Both the position numbers and the translations under genes were made by a program. A stretch of DNA of 64,000 bases, from assembly GCA_902626385.1 (NCBI GenBank), contig CACOEZ010000004.1, positions 26,050 to 90,049 of the forward strand. Reading direction: 5' to 3'. This document shows positions 18,398 through 28,257 of this stretch, in pieces. The stretch's first letter is position 1. Each line of letters starts with the position of its first letter. A model generated the notes under the pieces. The model was not told the origin of the DNA and did not search any database. It saw only the letters and a program-made list of their open reading frames with translations. The DNA comes from an uncultured SAR86 cluster bacterium (GTDB taxonomy: Bacteria; Pseudomonadota; Gammaproteobacteria; Magnimaribacterales; D2472).

Positions 18398-19323
18398 GTA
18401 TATTAGTAATAGCAGAACACGATAATAATAATCTTAAAGCATCAACTTTAAATACCGTAACTGCAGCATCTCAATTAGGAGGAGATGTTTCGCTTTTAGT
18501 AGCTGGTTGTAACATTGAAGGCGTCATAAATGAATCTCAAACAATAGATGGCGTTTCTAAAATCATCAAATGCGATAACGAAATATATAAGAATTTTATC
18601 GCAGAAGATTTATCAGCTTTAGTTATGGAAATTGCTGATCAACATACTCATATCTTAGCTCCAGCCACTACATTTGGAAAAAACTTGATGCCAAGAGTCG
18701 CTGCTAAAATTGACAGTCAACAAGTGTCAGATATTATCTCTGTTGAGGCTGATGATACTTATAAAAGACCGATTTACGCAGGTAGTTGCATCGCTACAGT
18801 TAAATCTAATGATGATATAAAAGTTATTACAGTAAGATCCACGGCTTTTGATGCTGCTGGAATGTCTAATTCGGGTGTACAGGTTGAAGAACTTCAAGGT
18901 ACAGATTCACTTGGTATCTCAAGCTTTGTATCTGAAGAGCTTGCAAAAAGTGACAGACCTGAACTCACATCAGCAAATATTGTAATATCAGGCGGTAGAG
19001 GTATGCAGTCAGGTGATAATTTTCATTTACTAGATTCTATAGCCGATAAACTTGGTGCTGCTGTTGGAGCATCTCGAGCTGCAGTTGATGCTGGTTTTGT
19101 TCCCAACGATTATCAGGTAGGTCAAACAGGTAAAATAGTCGCACCAGATCTATATATTGCTGTTGGCATATCTGGTGCAATTCAACATTTAGCTGGAATG
19201 AAAGACTCTAAGGTTATAGTTGCTATTAACAAAGATGAGGATGCGCCCATTTTTCAAGTTGCAGATTATGGCTTAGTAGCGGATTTATTTACTGCATTAC
19301 CAGAGCTAGAGTCATCAATCTAA
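18394..19323 (+). CDS. etfA: Electron transfer flavoprotein alpha subunit
   Basis: FAD-carrying subunit of ETF; electrons then pass to the ETF-QO encoded just upstream on the other strand. The 309-residue protein has an N-terminal domain ([31 protein letters not shown]) and the C-terminal FAD domain [46 protein letters not shown] and [22 protein letters not shown] weak hairpin (19353-19370) follows. Confidence 0.96.
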   Translation: MSILVIAEHDNNNLKASTLNTVTAASQLGGDVSLLVAGCNIEGVINESQTIDGVSKIIKCDNEIYKNFIAEDLSALVMEIADQHTHILAPATTFGKNLMPRVAAKIDSQQVSDIISVEADDTYKRPIYAGSCIATVKSNDDIKVITVRSTAFDAAGMSNSGVQVEELQGTDSLGISSFVSEELAKSDRPELTSANIVISGGRGMQSGDNFHLLDSIADKLGAAVGASRAAVDAGFVPNDYQVGQTGKIVAPDLYIAVGISGAIQHLAGMKDSKVIVAINKDEDAPIFQVADYGLVADLFTALPELESSI

Positions 19324-19352
19324 GATTAAGCAGTTTATATTTTTATTAGTCC

Positions 19353-19370
19353 TAACACCTTTAAGTGTTA
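19353..19370 (+). repeat. Short inverted repeat between etfA and amidohydrolase gene
   Basis: TAACAC and GTGTTA form a perfect 6-bp stem around a 6-base loop (CTTTAA), 8 bases before the amidohydrolase ATG. The downstream sequence is AAATTTC, not a real T tract, so it may be a weak terminator or attenuator or simply structure around the start site. Confidence 0.3.
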
Positions 19371-19377
19371 AAATTTC

Positions 19378-20658
19378 ATGATGAGAAATTTATTTTTAGT
19401 ATTTCTGTTTTTTCCACTAGCAATCAATTCTGCAACCATTATTTATACTTCTTCATTTATTGATGTTATTGAAGGTAAAGAGGTAGAAAAATCATCCATA
19501 ATAATTAACAAAGAAACAATAACTTCTATTGAGCCAGGTTATATTCCTATTGGTGATAATGATACTTTAATTGATTTAAGAGGATTTACTGTAATGCCAG
19601 GGCTTATGGATATGCATGTTCATTTTGGTGGTGAATATCTATCTAAAGCTGAAAGACCTGAAAAAGTTGAAAGAGAGACAGAAGCTATCTTAGCAACTGC
19701 ACATGCTGCTCTAACTTTAAAAGCCGGTTTTACAACTGTTAGACAAGTTGGTGATAGTGGATTTGTATCGATATCTCTCAGAGACGCTATTGCTGCTGGA
19801 CATGTGATAGGACCAAGAATATTCACATCAGGTAAAAGTATTGCTACTACTGGAGGTCATGCAGATCCTACAAATGGAAAGTCTATAGACGATTATGATT
19901 TCCCTTCACCTGAACAAGGAGTAATCAATGGTCCATATGAAGCTTATGCTGCTGTAAGACAAAGATATAAAGATGGAGCTGATGGAATTAAATTAACTGT
20001 AACCGGTGGTGTATTAAGTGTGGCCAAATCAGGTGATAATCCTCAATTTACTGAAGAGGAAGTTTCAGCTGTAGTAAGTGCAGCAAATGACTATGGGATG
20101 TGGGTTGCTGTTCATGCTCATGGTTCCGAGGGAATGAAAAGAGCAGTTATCGCAGGAGTTGATTCTGTTGAACATGGAACATTTATGACAGAAGAGGTTA
20201 TGGATTTAATGATTGATAGAGGCACTTATTATGTGCCCACTATTTCCGCTGGTGAATTTGTTGCTGAGAAATCAAAAATTGACAATTTCTTTCCTGATAT
20301 TGTTAGGCCTAAAGCGGCAACTGTCGGACCTCAAATTGGAGCTACATTTGGAAAAGCTTTTAATAAAGGTGTAAAAATTGCATTCGGTACTGATGTAGGT
20401 GTTCAGGCGCATGGAACAAATTGGGAAGAATTTGTATATATGGTTAAATATGGCATGGATCCAATGTCAGCATTACAATCTGCTACCGTTGAAACAGCAA
20501 AATTGCTAGATGAATTTGATAATATTGGATCGATATCAGCTGGTAAAATTGCAGACATAATAGCTATTTCTGGCAATCCAATAACAAATATTAATAATAT
20601 GGAAAATGTTGTTTTTGTTATGAAAGACGGCCAAATATTTTTTAATGAGATTAATTAA
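19378..20658 (+). CDS. Exported amidohydrolase, Xaa-Pro/Xaa-Arg dipeptidase (imidazolonepropionase-like) group
   Basis: A 426-residue metal-dependent hydrolase with an N-terminal signal peptide (MMRNLFLVFLFFPLAINSA), so it acts in the periplasm or outside. The metal site is visible as MDMHVHFGG (HxH), a likely carboxylated Lys in GIKLTVTGGVLS, VAVHAHGSEG, SVEHGTFM and FGTDVGV. TTGGHADPTNG is typical of the subgroup with characterised dipeptidases acting on Xaa-Pro or Xaa-Arg. The real substrate may be a small peptide or another amide. The two adjacent ATGs at 19378 and 19381 are both possible starts. Confidence 0.87.
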   Translation: MMRNLFLVFLFFPLAINSATIIYTSSFIDVIEGKEVEKSSIIINKETITSIEPGYIPIGDNDTLIDLRGFTVMPGLMDMHVHFGGEYLSKAERPEKVERETEAILATAHAALTLKAGFTTVRQVGDSGFVSISLRDAIAAGHVIGPRIFTSGKSIATTGGHADPTNGKSIDDYDFPSPEQGVINGPYEAYAAVRQRYKDGADGIKLTVTGGVLSVAKSGDNPQFTEEEVSAVVSAANDYGMWVAVHAHGSEGMKRAVIAGVDSVEHGTFMTEEVMDLMIDRGTYYVPTISAGEFVAEKSKIDNFFPDIVRPKAATVGPQIGATFGKAFNKGVKIAFGTDVGVQAHGTNWEEFVYMVKYGMDPMSALQSATVETAKLLDEFDNIGSISAGKIADIIAISGNPITNINNMENVVFVMKDGQIFFNEIN

Positions 20659-21606
20659 TTGAATAATATCTTTGTTAAAGAAAACGCTTTTATAATTACC
20701 CTGGTTGTTAGCATTGCTTTTATGATAATTTTTTATCTGCTGAGTGCTTTTCAACTAATTCAATCAACAGAATCAATAGCTTTTATTGGAGAGGCTTCGA
20801 GATGGTGTGAGCGAGTAAGTGCCGGTGCCTTTAGAGAACCTGTAAACACTCTTAGTAATTTGGGCTTTATGTTGGCGGGCTTGTTCATTCTTTATAAGCT
20901 TACTAATGAAACATCATTTAATGAATTTTCAGGCTTAAACAAAATTACAATTTTGTATGGTGTTGCTGTTGTTTATTTAGGTCCAGGATCAATGATGATG
21001 CATGGAACAAATACAGAGTGGGGTGGCTGGGCTGATAATTTAAGTATGGTTATGTACATAATTCTGCCATGGCTTTATAACTGCTATAAGATGTCTAACT
21101 GGTCTCAAAATACGTTATTAAAAGTTTATTTTTCAGTTGTTATTTTTTATGCGCTAATGCGAGGTCTTTTCGGGAATGGTATGGGCATTGGATTAGATCT
21201 TTTTGGAGTATCAATTGGTTTATGGGTTATTAGTGAATTTCTGTATAAATTTTGGTCACACAGTATGAGATTTTTTTCTGGATTTGTTGGTTTCTTAGTT
21301 TTAATGCTATTTGGAATTTTTCCTGCTGAGGTTTATACAAATTTAGGTGAATATTGGTGGATAATATTCTTTTGGTTGCCTGGTATATTAGCAAATAAAA
21401 AACCACAAGGAGTTAGAACATATAGATGGTATTTTGCTGGAATGATTGCTTATATGTCAGCCTTTGCAATATGGCTCACTGGAGTGCCAGACAGTGAAAC
21501 ATGTAATCCTGATACATTATTTCAAGCACATGGAATTTGGCATCTATTAACAGCTGTTGCAACTATCTTCTTTTTTTATCATTACAGATCAGAAAAGCTA
21601 GCTTAA
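20659..21606 (+). CDS. Alkaline ceramidase family membrane hydrolase
   Basis: A 315-residue polytopic membrane protein of the ceramidase (CREST) family, which cleaves the amide bond of ceramides. WCERVS and REPVNTLSNLGF (residues 49-70) match the conserved N-terminal region. The ACER-type active site is complete: Ser111 and His115 in GSMMMHGTNT, Asp126 in GGWADN (exactly 11 residues after His115 as in human ACER3) and His291/His295 in HGIWH. The start is TTG directly after the upstream stop; a downstream ATG would remove the first helix. The 3' end overlaps the convergent GST gene by 9 bp. Activity on ceramide rather than another lipid amide is inferred. Confidence 0.85.
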   Translation: MNNIFVKENAFIITLVVSIAFMIIFYLLSAFQLIQSTESIAFIGEASRWCERVSAGAFREPVNTLSNLGFMLAGLFILYKLTNETSFNEFSGLNKITILYGVAVVYLGPGSMMMHGTNTEWGGWADNLSMVMYIILPWLYNCYKMSNWSQNTLLKVYFSVVIFYALMRGLFGNGMGIGLDLFGVSIGLWVISEFLYKFWSHSMRFFSGFVGFLVLMLFGIFPAEVYTNLGEYWWIIFFWLPGILANKKPQGVRTYRWYFAGMIAYMSAFAIWLTGVPDSETCNPDTLFQAHGIWHLLTAVATIFFFYHYRSEKLA

Positions 21607-22701
21607 AATAATATTACAACCTGTATCCTTTAGAAATTCTTTAACTTTATTTTGATCTTTTTTATCAAGTTTCTTAAACTCTTCTTTTATCCATTTTAGA
21701 CATTTCACTTGATAGGGAAATGTTTTTTGACTCCATGTAGATCCATTAATTATTGTTTGCCATTTTTTTTCACCTTTATCAAATGCTGCTGAATTAGCTA
21801 CTAAGCAGGGTACATAGACTTTTCCAATCTCTTCAAAGATATTTTTTAGTGTATCCGGTAAACTTTCCTGATTAACCCATCCGGAATTATTGTCTTCGAA
21901 ATAATCTAATTTAGTTTCAGTATTATTATTTTCAATACCAAAAAATTCTCCAACACCTCCATTATTATGAAGGCCTGAAAGATCAGACATAATATTAACC
22001 CATGATATGGTTCTTGGAGCATTTTTATAGGCAATATTACTTGGAGTTGGATCAAAAGATACTAGTTGCGTCAGTTGACCGTATAAACCAAAATCAGAAG
22101 AGGAGGGCCTATCTCCAAACATAAATGGTTGATTTGTAAAATGACTTTCCATCAAAGATAAATATCTTTTATAGCTATCATCAATTAATTGTGCCGTATC
22201 TTCATTTGAACCAACCACCCAAAGCCTATTAATTTGTCTTTCAGCAATTACATCTCCGAATTGCTTTAGTGAATCATTATCTATATTTAATTTATGTTGA
22301 AGAACAAGCATTTTTTTTGCATTTTGTGCATCTTCATCGAAATGCCACCGATAATGAAACATAAACTTAGTTGTCCACTCATCAGCAAAATCTTCCAATA
22401 AATAATTAAGAAAGCTTAATACAGGGGAACTAGGTATTACTGACTTTTTATCATATAACTCTTCAAGATATCGAATTATAGGAGTTGTATCTGTTTTGCA
22501 TATATTTTTATTTTCTTCATCTTTAAAAATTAAGGTTGGAAGAAGTACTGGTTTTGGAGGCTCAATACCTAAAAGTGATAAGTTATGCACTACATCGCCC
22601 CATGAAATAGAGTAGGGTATATTCCTATATCTAAGAAGAGCTAAAATCTTTTGTGTATATGGAGAACCTACATTTCCAAATACTTTTATCTTCCTATCCA
22701 T
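21598..22701 (-). CDS. Glutathione S-transferase-like protein, long form
   Basis: A 367-residue protein with an N-terminal thioredoxin-fold GST domain (KIKVFGNVGSPYTQKILALLR, then KPVLLPTLIFKD with the cis-Pro position, and DTTPIIRYLEE for the gamma-glutamyl-binding site) and a C-terminal helical domain containing FMFGDRPSSSDFGLYGQL. It is about 150 residues longer than an ordinary GST, the extra part lying after the helical domain. This is the last gene of the operon that begins with tetR at 28243. Substrate unknown. Confidence 0.8.
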   Translation of the reverse strand: MDRKIKVFGNVGSPYTQKILALLRYRNIPYSISWGDVVHNLSLLGIEPPKPVLLPTLIFKDEENKNICKTDTTPIIRYLEELYDKKSVIPSSPVLSFLNYLLEDFADEWTTKFMFHYRWHFDEDAQNAKKMLVLQHKLNIDNDSLKQFGDVIAERQINRLWVVGSNEDTAQLIDDSYKRYLSLMESHFTNQPFMFGDRPSSSDFGLYGQLTQLVSFDPTPSNIAYKNAPRTISWVNIMSDLSGLHNNGGVGEFFGIENNNTETKLDYFEDNNSGWVNQESLPDTLKNIFEEIGKVYVPCLVANSAAFDKGEKKWQTIINGSTWSQKTFPYQVKCLKWIKEEFKKLDKKDQNKVKEFLKDTGCNIILS

Positions 22702-22706
22702 TGGAA

Positions 22707-23342
22707 CTATCCAAGTGGATCACTATTATCATTTCCTAATTGGATTGCTTTTTGAAACGCTGGCCTAGATTCAATATTTTTTACATATTTTTTTATATTC
22801 CCCATTTCATCACTTACACTTCCAAATCTGTTAGCCATATAACATGAGTGACCTAACATACAATCAGCTGCAGAGAAGTCTCCTATTAGGTAGTCTTTAT
22901 TTTCAAGAAATTGATTGACTGGATATAAGGATTTAGACAACAAGTTCATAGCTTGATTAAGAACAGTTTCATCTCTTCTTTCAGGGGGTAAAAGAACAGT
23001 TTGAACTACTATTTGATTCATAGGAGGCATAACCATACCTTCACAGTAATGAAACCACTGAAGATAGTATGGATAGTTATCAGAGTCCACACTTGGTTTT
23101 AATCCTTTATGATCATATTTATCTAATATGTACTGAATAATAGCTCCAGATTCAAAAATTGAAACTTCACCATCTTCGATAACTGGAACTCTTCCAAGTG
23201 CGTGTCTGGCTCGATGCTCAGGTGATTTAAGGCCTTCCTTAGTAAATGGAAGAATTTCCAATTCATAATCCATCTCTAGTTCTTCCAGCAACCATGCAAC
23301 ACGACCTGCTCTAGTGCTTGGTGTTAGATATAATTTAACCAT
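22707..23342 (-). CDS. Glutathione S-transferase, beta/Ure2-like
   Basis: A 211-residue canonical GST: LYLTPSTRAGRVAWLLEEL at the N-terminus, GRVPVIEDG with the cis-proline, FESGAIIQYIL, and a helical C-terminal half with DYLIGDFSAADCMLG. Catalyses glutathione conjugation or reduction of an electrophile. I choose ATG 23342 because an AAGGAG Shine-Dalgarno lies 6 nt before it (minus strand, 23354-23349); a longer frame from 23366 would place that site inside the gene. The ribosome site overlaps the stop of the upstream GST gene. Confidence 0.87.
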   Translation of the reverse strand: MVKLYLTPSTRAGRVAWLLEELEMDYELEILPFTKEGLKSPEHRARHALGRVPVIEDGEVSIFESGAIIQYILDKYDHKGLKPSVDSDNYPYYLQWFHYCEGMVMPPMNQIVVQTVLLPPERRDETVLNQAMNLLSKSLYPVNQFLENKDYLIGDFSAADCMLGHSCYMANRFGSVSDEMGNIKKYVKNIESRPAFQKAIQLGNDNSDPLG

Positions 23343-23352
23343 AGATATCTCC

Positions 23353-24036
23353 TTATTTTTTGACAATTTTAGAAGAATTTTTAATGAACTCTTTTTCTTT
23401 ATCTTTATCTTTTAGCAAGTTTTCTACCGGAATTGGAACTTTGATACCTGCTTTCATTCCTGGTTGATCATACATAGCATTTTTCCACCTTTCTAAATTA
23501 TTAAGACCGTCAGTATTAACGCCTGACCAGTTATGTGTTCTTACCCAACACCAATTAGCAATATCTGCTATTGAATAATCCTCAGCCAGCCATTCATTTT
23601 TGGATAAATGTTTATCAAGAACCTCAAACAGCCTTCTAGTTTCATTTTGATATCTATCAATAGCAGGTTGTATTTTTTCAGGAAAATATCGAAAAAATAC
23701 ATTTGCTTGACCCATCATTGGACCAACACCACCCATTTGAAACATCAGCCACTCAAGAGTCTTTGCTTTTTTGTTTGATTCTTTTGACATTAATAATCCT
23801 GTTTTTTCAGATAGATAAATCATAATAGCGCCAGATTCAAACATATGAAGATTGTTATTAGACTTATCAATAATTGCAGGGATTCTTCCATTTGGACTTA
23901 TCTTAAGAAATTCTGGCTTGTGTTGTTCTCCTTCTGAAAGATTAACCAAATGAGCTTCATATTCAAGATTCATGGCCTCTAATGTACAAGATACTTTATG
24001 ACCATTTGGTGTAGGGGCTGTGTACAATTCAATCAT
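23353..24036 (-). CDS. Glutathione S-transferase, nu-class (YghU/YfcG-like)
   Basis: A 227-residue GST whose N-terminus ([62 protein letters not shown]) matches the YghU/YfcG nu-class, enzymes that bind two glutathiones and reduce disulfides or peroxides. The second half has [21 protein letters not shown]. It follows the dehalogenase gene by 2 bp. Confidence 0.87.
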   Translation of the reverse strand: MIELYTAPTPNGHKVSCTLEAMNLEYEAHLVNLSEGEQHKPEFLKISPNGRIPAIIDKSNNNLHMFESGAIMIYLSEKTGLLMSKESNKKAKTLEWLMFQMGGVGPMMGQANVFFRYFPEKIQPAIDRYQNETRRLFEVLDKHLSKNEWLAEDYSIADIANWCWVRTHNWSGVNTDGLNNLERWKNAMYDQPGMKAGIKVPIPVENLLKDKDKEKEFIKNSSKIVKK

Positions 24037-24038
24037 AA

Positions 24039-25100
24039 TTAATTTTTTATAAAGTCAATTAGTACTTTAGATAATTCTTTTGCTTTAGTCCATTGAAAAA
24101 AATGACCTCCACCAATGTTTTCAGCTTTGATTGCATTTGGAACCATATTCAATACGTCTTGTTCCATGTTATTTGTAATAGGGTCATTACCAGCAAAAAC
24201 AGACAAAAATGGTTTTCCAGTTTTATTAAAAAATTCTCTTGCTTTCTTTTGAGCCTTTAATGATTTATCTGGAATAATTGGTACATGACTTGGCATAGCT
24301 CTACATGCCATTTTATATTTAGGAGATGGAAATGGTGCTTCATAAGCTTTCATTAAATCACTCATATAAGGTGATATTTTTGATAAACCTAATTGATGAA
24401 GAATATAATGATTTCTAATTTCTTTCATTGGCTTTCCTTCCATCATTGATGAGTTCAATAAGCCAACTGGAAGATTTTTGGTATCCCAACAAAACTTTTG
24501 CCAATACATGAATTTTAAAGCAGGATGAGTTTTACCAGAATCCATCATTCTAACTTCTTTTGACATACTAAGTGGAGTCAGCTTGAGTTTTGATTTTCTA
24601 AATTTTTTTACTTCATCTATAACACTTTGAGAAGTATTTGGCATATATGGCAATCCTGTGTTACCAATAGATATTTTTATAAATCTATCTTGATTATCTA
24701 CAATCATTCTTAGACCAATTAATCCCCCCCAATCCTGACCAAAAAATATTAAATTATTTAAATCATTTTCAACAAGCCATTGATTCATCCAATCAACTTG
24801 ATTTTGATAACTATAATCCTCTCTTGATGCTGGTTTATCAGATTTACCATATCCAACAAGGTCAGGAGCAATAACCCTTATACCTGATTCGTTCAGAATA
24901 GGTATCATTCTAGAATATAAATAACTCCATACTGGTTGACCATGCATAGCCAATAAAGTTGGACCATCGCTTGGACCTTCATCTATATGATGAACTCTTA
25001 TTTTAGTACCATCTTCGGCAACAATATTTGTATAGATAGGATCAAAAGGATAATCCTTTATATTTTTAAAATACTTATCAGGTGTTCTTAATACCTTCAT
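24039..25100 (-). CDS. Haloalkane dehalogenase-like alpha/beta hydrolase, cytoplasmic
   Basis: A 353-residue alpha/beta hydrolase closest in layout to the DhlA-type (HLD-I) haloalkane dehalogenases: [20 protein letters not shown] at the N-terminus, oxyanion-hole HGQP (53-56), nucleophile Asp123 followed by halide-binding Trp124 in FGQDWGG, Asp306 in VFAGNDP and catalytic His333 in GGGHFFQW. DhlA has Asp124-Trp125, the same register. No signal peptide. It overlaps the kappa-GST-like gene upstream by 4 bp. Dehalogenation is inferred from the Asp-Trp pair; an epoxide hydrolase or other hydrolase role is possible. Confidence 0.83.
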   Translation of the reverse strand: MKVLRTPDKYFKNIKDYPFDPIYTNIVAEDGTKIRVHHIDEGPSDGPTLLAMHGQPVWSYLYSRMIPILNESGIRVIAPDLVGYGKSDKPASREDYSYQNQVDWMNQWLVENDLNNLIFFGQDWGGLIGLRMIVDNQDRFIKISIGNTGLPYMPNTSQSVIDEVKKFRKSKLKLTPLSMSKEVRMMDSGKTHPALKFMYWQKFCWDTKNLPVGLLNSSMMEGKPMKEIRNHYILHQLGLSKISPYMSDLMKAYEAPFPSPKYKMACRAMPSHVPIIPDKSLKAQKKAREFFNKTGKPFLSVFAGNDPITNNMEQDVLNMVPNAIKAENIGGGHFFQWTKAKELSKVLIDFIKN

Positions 25101-25744
25101 ACAAAATCTGCAATTACTCCATCATTAATTAATTCAGTGATTAATTCTTCAAATGGATCATCTTGACCAAAATAATATTTATCTTTGTAAACATTCAATG
25201 GAACACCATGATGACCTGCATCTTTTTGATCTAATTGATTCATTTCAATTTCTTCAATTAATGTTTTTTCATTTGATTTAATAGACTCTCTTACTTCATC
25301 CAAATCTTCACCAAAATCTGCTAATAGATTTTTTAGTTTCTCATCAGTATTCCAATTTTTTGTGGTCCAAATTAAAGTTGATAATTCATATGCAAATTCT
25401 ATTCCTTTACCTCTGTTGCTCATTAGTTGACCCATATGGCATACGTCGAATATATATGGCTGATTGTCAGATATTTTTCCAGTTAATGTGTTCTGTCTTA
25501 TTGGATCTGGCTTTAAAGGCATATTTAAGGGCATATTTAATTTTTTTGCTTTCTTTTTGAAATCTCTAACAAAAGGGATAAAAAATAATATATTTTTATT
25601 ATCAAACCACTCAGGCATTCTTATGGCTATTGGATATACAATTTTAAAATTAATATCTACCTTGTACTTATTTTTTAGCTTAAGCATCCTCGGGAGAATT
25701 AAGTATGAATATGGACTTCTGTATGAAAAATATAAATCAATCAT
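25097..25744 (-). CDS. DsbA-fold / HCCA isomerase (kappa-class GST-like) protein
   Basis: A 215-residue protein with the DsbA-like thioredoxin fold of 2-hydroxychromene-2-carboxylate isomerases and kappa-class GSTs. The active-site segment is DLYFSYRSPYSYL with Ser in place of the CxxC pair, and the cis-Pro loop is HHGVPLNVY, followed by FGQDDPFEEL. The known HCCA isomerase uses glutathione in naphthalene degradation. Its position among three other GSTs and a dehalogenase suggests a glutathione-dependent step in the same pathway. Confidence 0.82.
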   Translation of the reverse strand: MIDLYFSYRSPYSYLILPRMLKLKNKYKVDINFKIVYPIAIRMPEWFDNKNILFFIPFVRDFKKKAKKLNMPLNMPLKPDPIRQNTLTGKISDNQPYIFDVCHMGQLMSNRGKGIEFAYELSTLIWTTKNWNTDEKLKNLLADFGEDLDEVRESIKSNEKTLIEEIEMNQLDQKDAGHHGVPLNVYKDKYYFGQDDPFEELITELINDGVIADFV

Positions 25745-25745
25745 G

Positions 25746-26204
25746 TTATGTATTTCCTTTTTTTAATGATAAATAAAACATTAACATAAAGTAGATAAGC
25801 ATTGGTATATTGCCAATAACGCCTGGAGGTGTATTTATATAATAATCTTCAGTTAAAGGATGAAGAATGCCTGAAATCAACCTAAAACAATGATCGAAGA
25901 GGCATATCATGTATATTAGTGGCACTAGATTTTTATATTTAATAAATAAAATTAATAAAACTAAAGTTAATGATACTTGTGTTGCTCCCCAAAGTGATGC
26001 AAACAAATAAACTAGGCTATTAGGATCTATAGAATCTATAATTGGAAGCTCTTTAATAGTTGCAATTCCAATAAGACCTGCATTTTCTGATAAAAAATGT
26101 ACAAGTGATCTGAATATATACAAAGCGAAAACAGGGTAAAGGCCATAAATTGCTATTTTTGAACCTTGATATTCATTATTTAGTTTATCGGGAAATAATG
26201 CCAT
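25746..26204 (-). CDS. Small integral membrane protein, unknown function
   Basis: A 152-residue protein with about four hydrophobic segments (near residues 20-40, 65-85, 88-105 and 128-148) and no motif I recognise. Conserved-looking charged residues sit in the loops (FDHCFRLISG). It is sandwiched, with 1-bp spacing on either side, between an RNase Z-like metallohydrolase and the HCCA-isomerase-like gene, so it is expected to serve the same pathway, perhaps as a membrane anchor or a transporter of an unknown kind. Confidence 0.72.
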   Translation of the reverse strand: MALFPDKLNNEYQGSKIAIYGLYPVFALYIFRSLVHFLSENAGLIGIATIKELPIIDSIDPNSLVYLFASLWGATQVSLTLVLLILFIKYKNLVPLIYMICLFDHCFRLISGILHPLTEDYYINTPPGVIGNIPMLIYFMLMFYLSLKKGNT

Positions 26205-27253
26205 TAATTTATTTTATCAATAATAATTTCATTATTATCAACTGGCATAATAACCCTTGTTCCATCATCAGAAAGTGTATAGTCTTTAAATACGCTCTCA
26301 ATAGGCCTAAAAAATACTCTTTCCATAATATTATTTCGAGGTGTTGGTATGGAATGGTAAATAAGCAAGTGTTTTACATTTGCATCTCTGGCAATTTCAC
26401 CTGCTTCCTCTATGCTGGTGTGATAATCTTGAATATCAAATAGAATTTTGTTCAATTGAGGTGTTGGGGAGACATTTCTCATTCTCTCAACAATATCTAT
26501 TGATATAGCAGAATGAACTAATAAATCTATATCTTGTGAATACTTTAGAACACTACCGTCATGGATAGTATCACCACTAATAACAACTGTTCTTCCTTTG
26601 TAGGATATTTTAAAACCAAAAGCTGAATTTACTGGATAATGATCTACTACAAAAGGCAATATTTCTAATCCTGGAGTATCATTTGGAATTAATTCATTAT
26701 CAATTATTTCAACTGCATTAAATCCCGATACACTCATTGGTAAAATTTCATCACCGTGATGTTCATTTCTATACTGATAGTCTGCTGAATATGCTAACTC
26801 AAATCCTTTAGTAACAAGATTTATGCCTTCTGGTCCGTATACCATTAATGGTGAATTTCTACCTTGAACCCAAGACTGAAGATGTGCATCTGGTAAATCT
26901 GCCACATGATCTGAATGCATATGAGTAATTAAGACTGCTTTAACATTAATCCATGGAACCTGAAATTCTTGAAGGTTAGTTGCACTACCATTGCCCATGT
27001 CAAAAATATATATATCATCACCAGCCTCAACAAGAACACATGATTCTGCTCGTCCAGGAGATGGAAGAGGTGATCTCGAACCACAAATAACAACTTTTAA
27101 GCTATCTTCCTTATCCAAAAATTCCTCACTATTGACAATATTTTGAAGACCGATATTTAAGAGTCTATCCTGGACAGTATGTGAATTTAAGGACAATTGG
27201 CCAATTAGATAAATCGTAGCAATAGAACCTAAAAATATTAATAATTTTTTCAT
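26204..27253 (-). CDS. Metallo-beta-lactamase-fold hydrolase, RNase Z/arylsulfatase-like, membrane-anchored
   Basis: A 349-residue protein with an N-terminal hydrophobic signal or anchor (KKLLIFLGSIATIYLIGQL) and an MBL domain resembling RNase Z-like hydrolases: GSRSPLPSPGRAESCVLVEA, the metal motif THMHSDHVADLPD, VVISGDTIHD and a final LLIYHSIP. The signal argues against tRNA processing and for hydrolysis of a small ester, lactone or sulfate ester in the periplasm. It is the third gene of the TetR-led operon. Confidence 0.82.
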   Translation of the reverse strand: MKKLLIFLGSIATIYLIGQLSLNSHTVQDRLLNIGLQNIVNSEEFLDKEDSLKVVICGSRSPLPSPGRAESCVLVEAGDDIYIFDMGNGSATNLQEFQVPWINVKAVLITHMHSDHVADLPDAHLQSWVQGRNSPLMVYGPEGINLVTKGFELAYSADYQYRNEHHGDEILPMSVSGFNAVEIIDNELIPNDTPGLEILPFVVDHYPVNSAFGFKISYKGRTVVISGDTIHDGSVLKYSQDIDLLVHSAISIDIVERMRNVSPTPQLNKILFDIQDYHTSIEEAGEIARDANVKHLLIYHSIPTPRNNIMERVFFRPIESVFKDYTLSDDGTRVIMPVDNNEIIIDKIN

Positions 27254-27263
27254 AATAATTTGA

Positions 27264-27665
27264 TCAAATAGTTTCTATATTTAACTGACCTTCTAATCCA
27301 GCATCCCTATGAACATGTATTTTTTGATATTCCGGATCCATAGTCATATCTAACATTGCTTTCCTATTTGGATACTTAGCAATTGCAACAGCATCCCATA
27401 AATCCTCAACTTCACCCAGCATTAATCTACTAACTTTACCTCCAAAAACAAATTCTCCACCATATTTTTCAATAAAATTTATAACTTCTATAGCATAAAG
27501 TTGATATGCTTCTTCACCGGTCAAATCAGTATCACGTTTATCCTCATAGCAAGCTTTTTCTTTAAATTTAAGTAAATTTACCATTGATATTGGTCCAATT
27601 TCAGAATTTTCTAAGAAACCATTTATCTGTTCTTCGTTAGGCATAATTTTATTTTCAACTTTCAT
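27264..27665 (-). CDS. DUF1330 domain protein
   Basis: A 133-residue protein with the DUF1330 ferredoxin-like (dimeric alpha/beta barrel) pattern: ISMVNLLKFKE, YGGEFVFGGKVSRLMLGE, LWDAVAIAKYPNRKAMLDMTMDPEYQKIHVHRDAGLEGQ (its central part). Family members are small putative monooxygenase-like or ligand-binding proteins of unknown role. It begins 3 bp after the tetR stop. ATG 27665 is used; a second ATG seven codons later is also possible. Confidence 0.84.
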   Translation of the reverse strand: MKVENKIMPNEEQINGFLENSEIGPISMVNLLKFKEKACYEDKRDTDLTGEEAYQLYAIEVINFIEKYGGEFVFGGKVSRLMLGEVEDLWDAVAIAKYPNRKAMLDMTMDPEYQKIHVHRDAGLEGQLNIETI

Positions 27666-27667
27666 AT

Positions 27668-28243
27668 TTATTCACCATTAGAAATAATTAATTTTTTACA
27701 GTGTTCGTAAAGAGATTCAGCAATATTAGATTTACTTAGTCCTTGGAATTTTAATCGTTGATAAAATCCAAAAGATAAAGATGCATCTAAAAGCTCCTGA
27801 TTTGCAGACTTAAGATTTAATATTTCAGGAATGATTCGCTCAGTTCTTTTTCTTAAAAGTTTCTGATATTCGGGATATCTTTTTTGAAGAATTTTATATT
27901 TTGGTAATTGAGTTATTGTTGCAATCATAATATTTTCATATTTATTATAATAATAAAGCCTTTCTTCAATAATTAGACCTAACCTCTCAGTTAATGGAGA
28001 ATCTAATCTTATTTCTTTTTCATCATTCAGAAGCTTATGGTTAATAGATTCATCGACTTTCATTAACAAAGTCTCCATATCATCAAAGTGTCTAAATACT
28101 GTTCTTATAGCTATCCCAGATTCTTTTGCTACCTCTTCCGCAGTAGGATATAAATTACCTTTATTTATGAGATTAATAATGGATTCTAAAATAATATTTT
28201 GACTTTTTTTGCTTCTAAGTATTCTTCCATCGACTTGAGCCAT
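27668..28243 (-). CDS. TetR/AcrR family transcriptional regulator
   Basis: A 191-residue regulator: N-terminal helix-turn-helix (residues about 15-60) with PTAEEVAKESGIAIRTVFRHFDD, then a ligand-binding helical domain. It is the first gene of the - strand dehalogenase/GST operon and is divergent from the exported hydrolase gene. A 23-bp inverted repeat (28258-28280) begins 15 bp upstream of its start codon, so autorepression and control of both directions is likely. Ligand unknown; a substrate of the neighbouring enzymes is the natural guess. Confidence 0.9.
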   Translation of the reverse strand: MAQVDGRILRSKKSQNIILESIINLINKGNLYPTAEEVAKESGIAIRTVFRHFDDMETLLMKVDESINHKLLNDEKEIRLDSPLTERLGLIIEERLYYYNKYENIMIATITQLPKYKILQKRYPEYQKLLRKRTERIIPEILNLKSANQELLDASLSFGFYQRLKFQGLSKSNIAESLYEHCKKLIISNGE

Positions 28244-28257
28244 TTCAAAATTATAAC

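Noticed and set aside
25464..25766. 100-residue hydrophobic open frame on the + strand
   Set aside because: Antisense shadow of the HCCA-isomerase-like gene; hydrophobicity comes from AT-rich complement.
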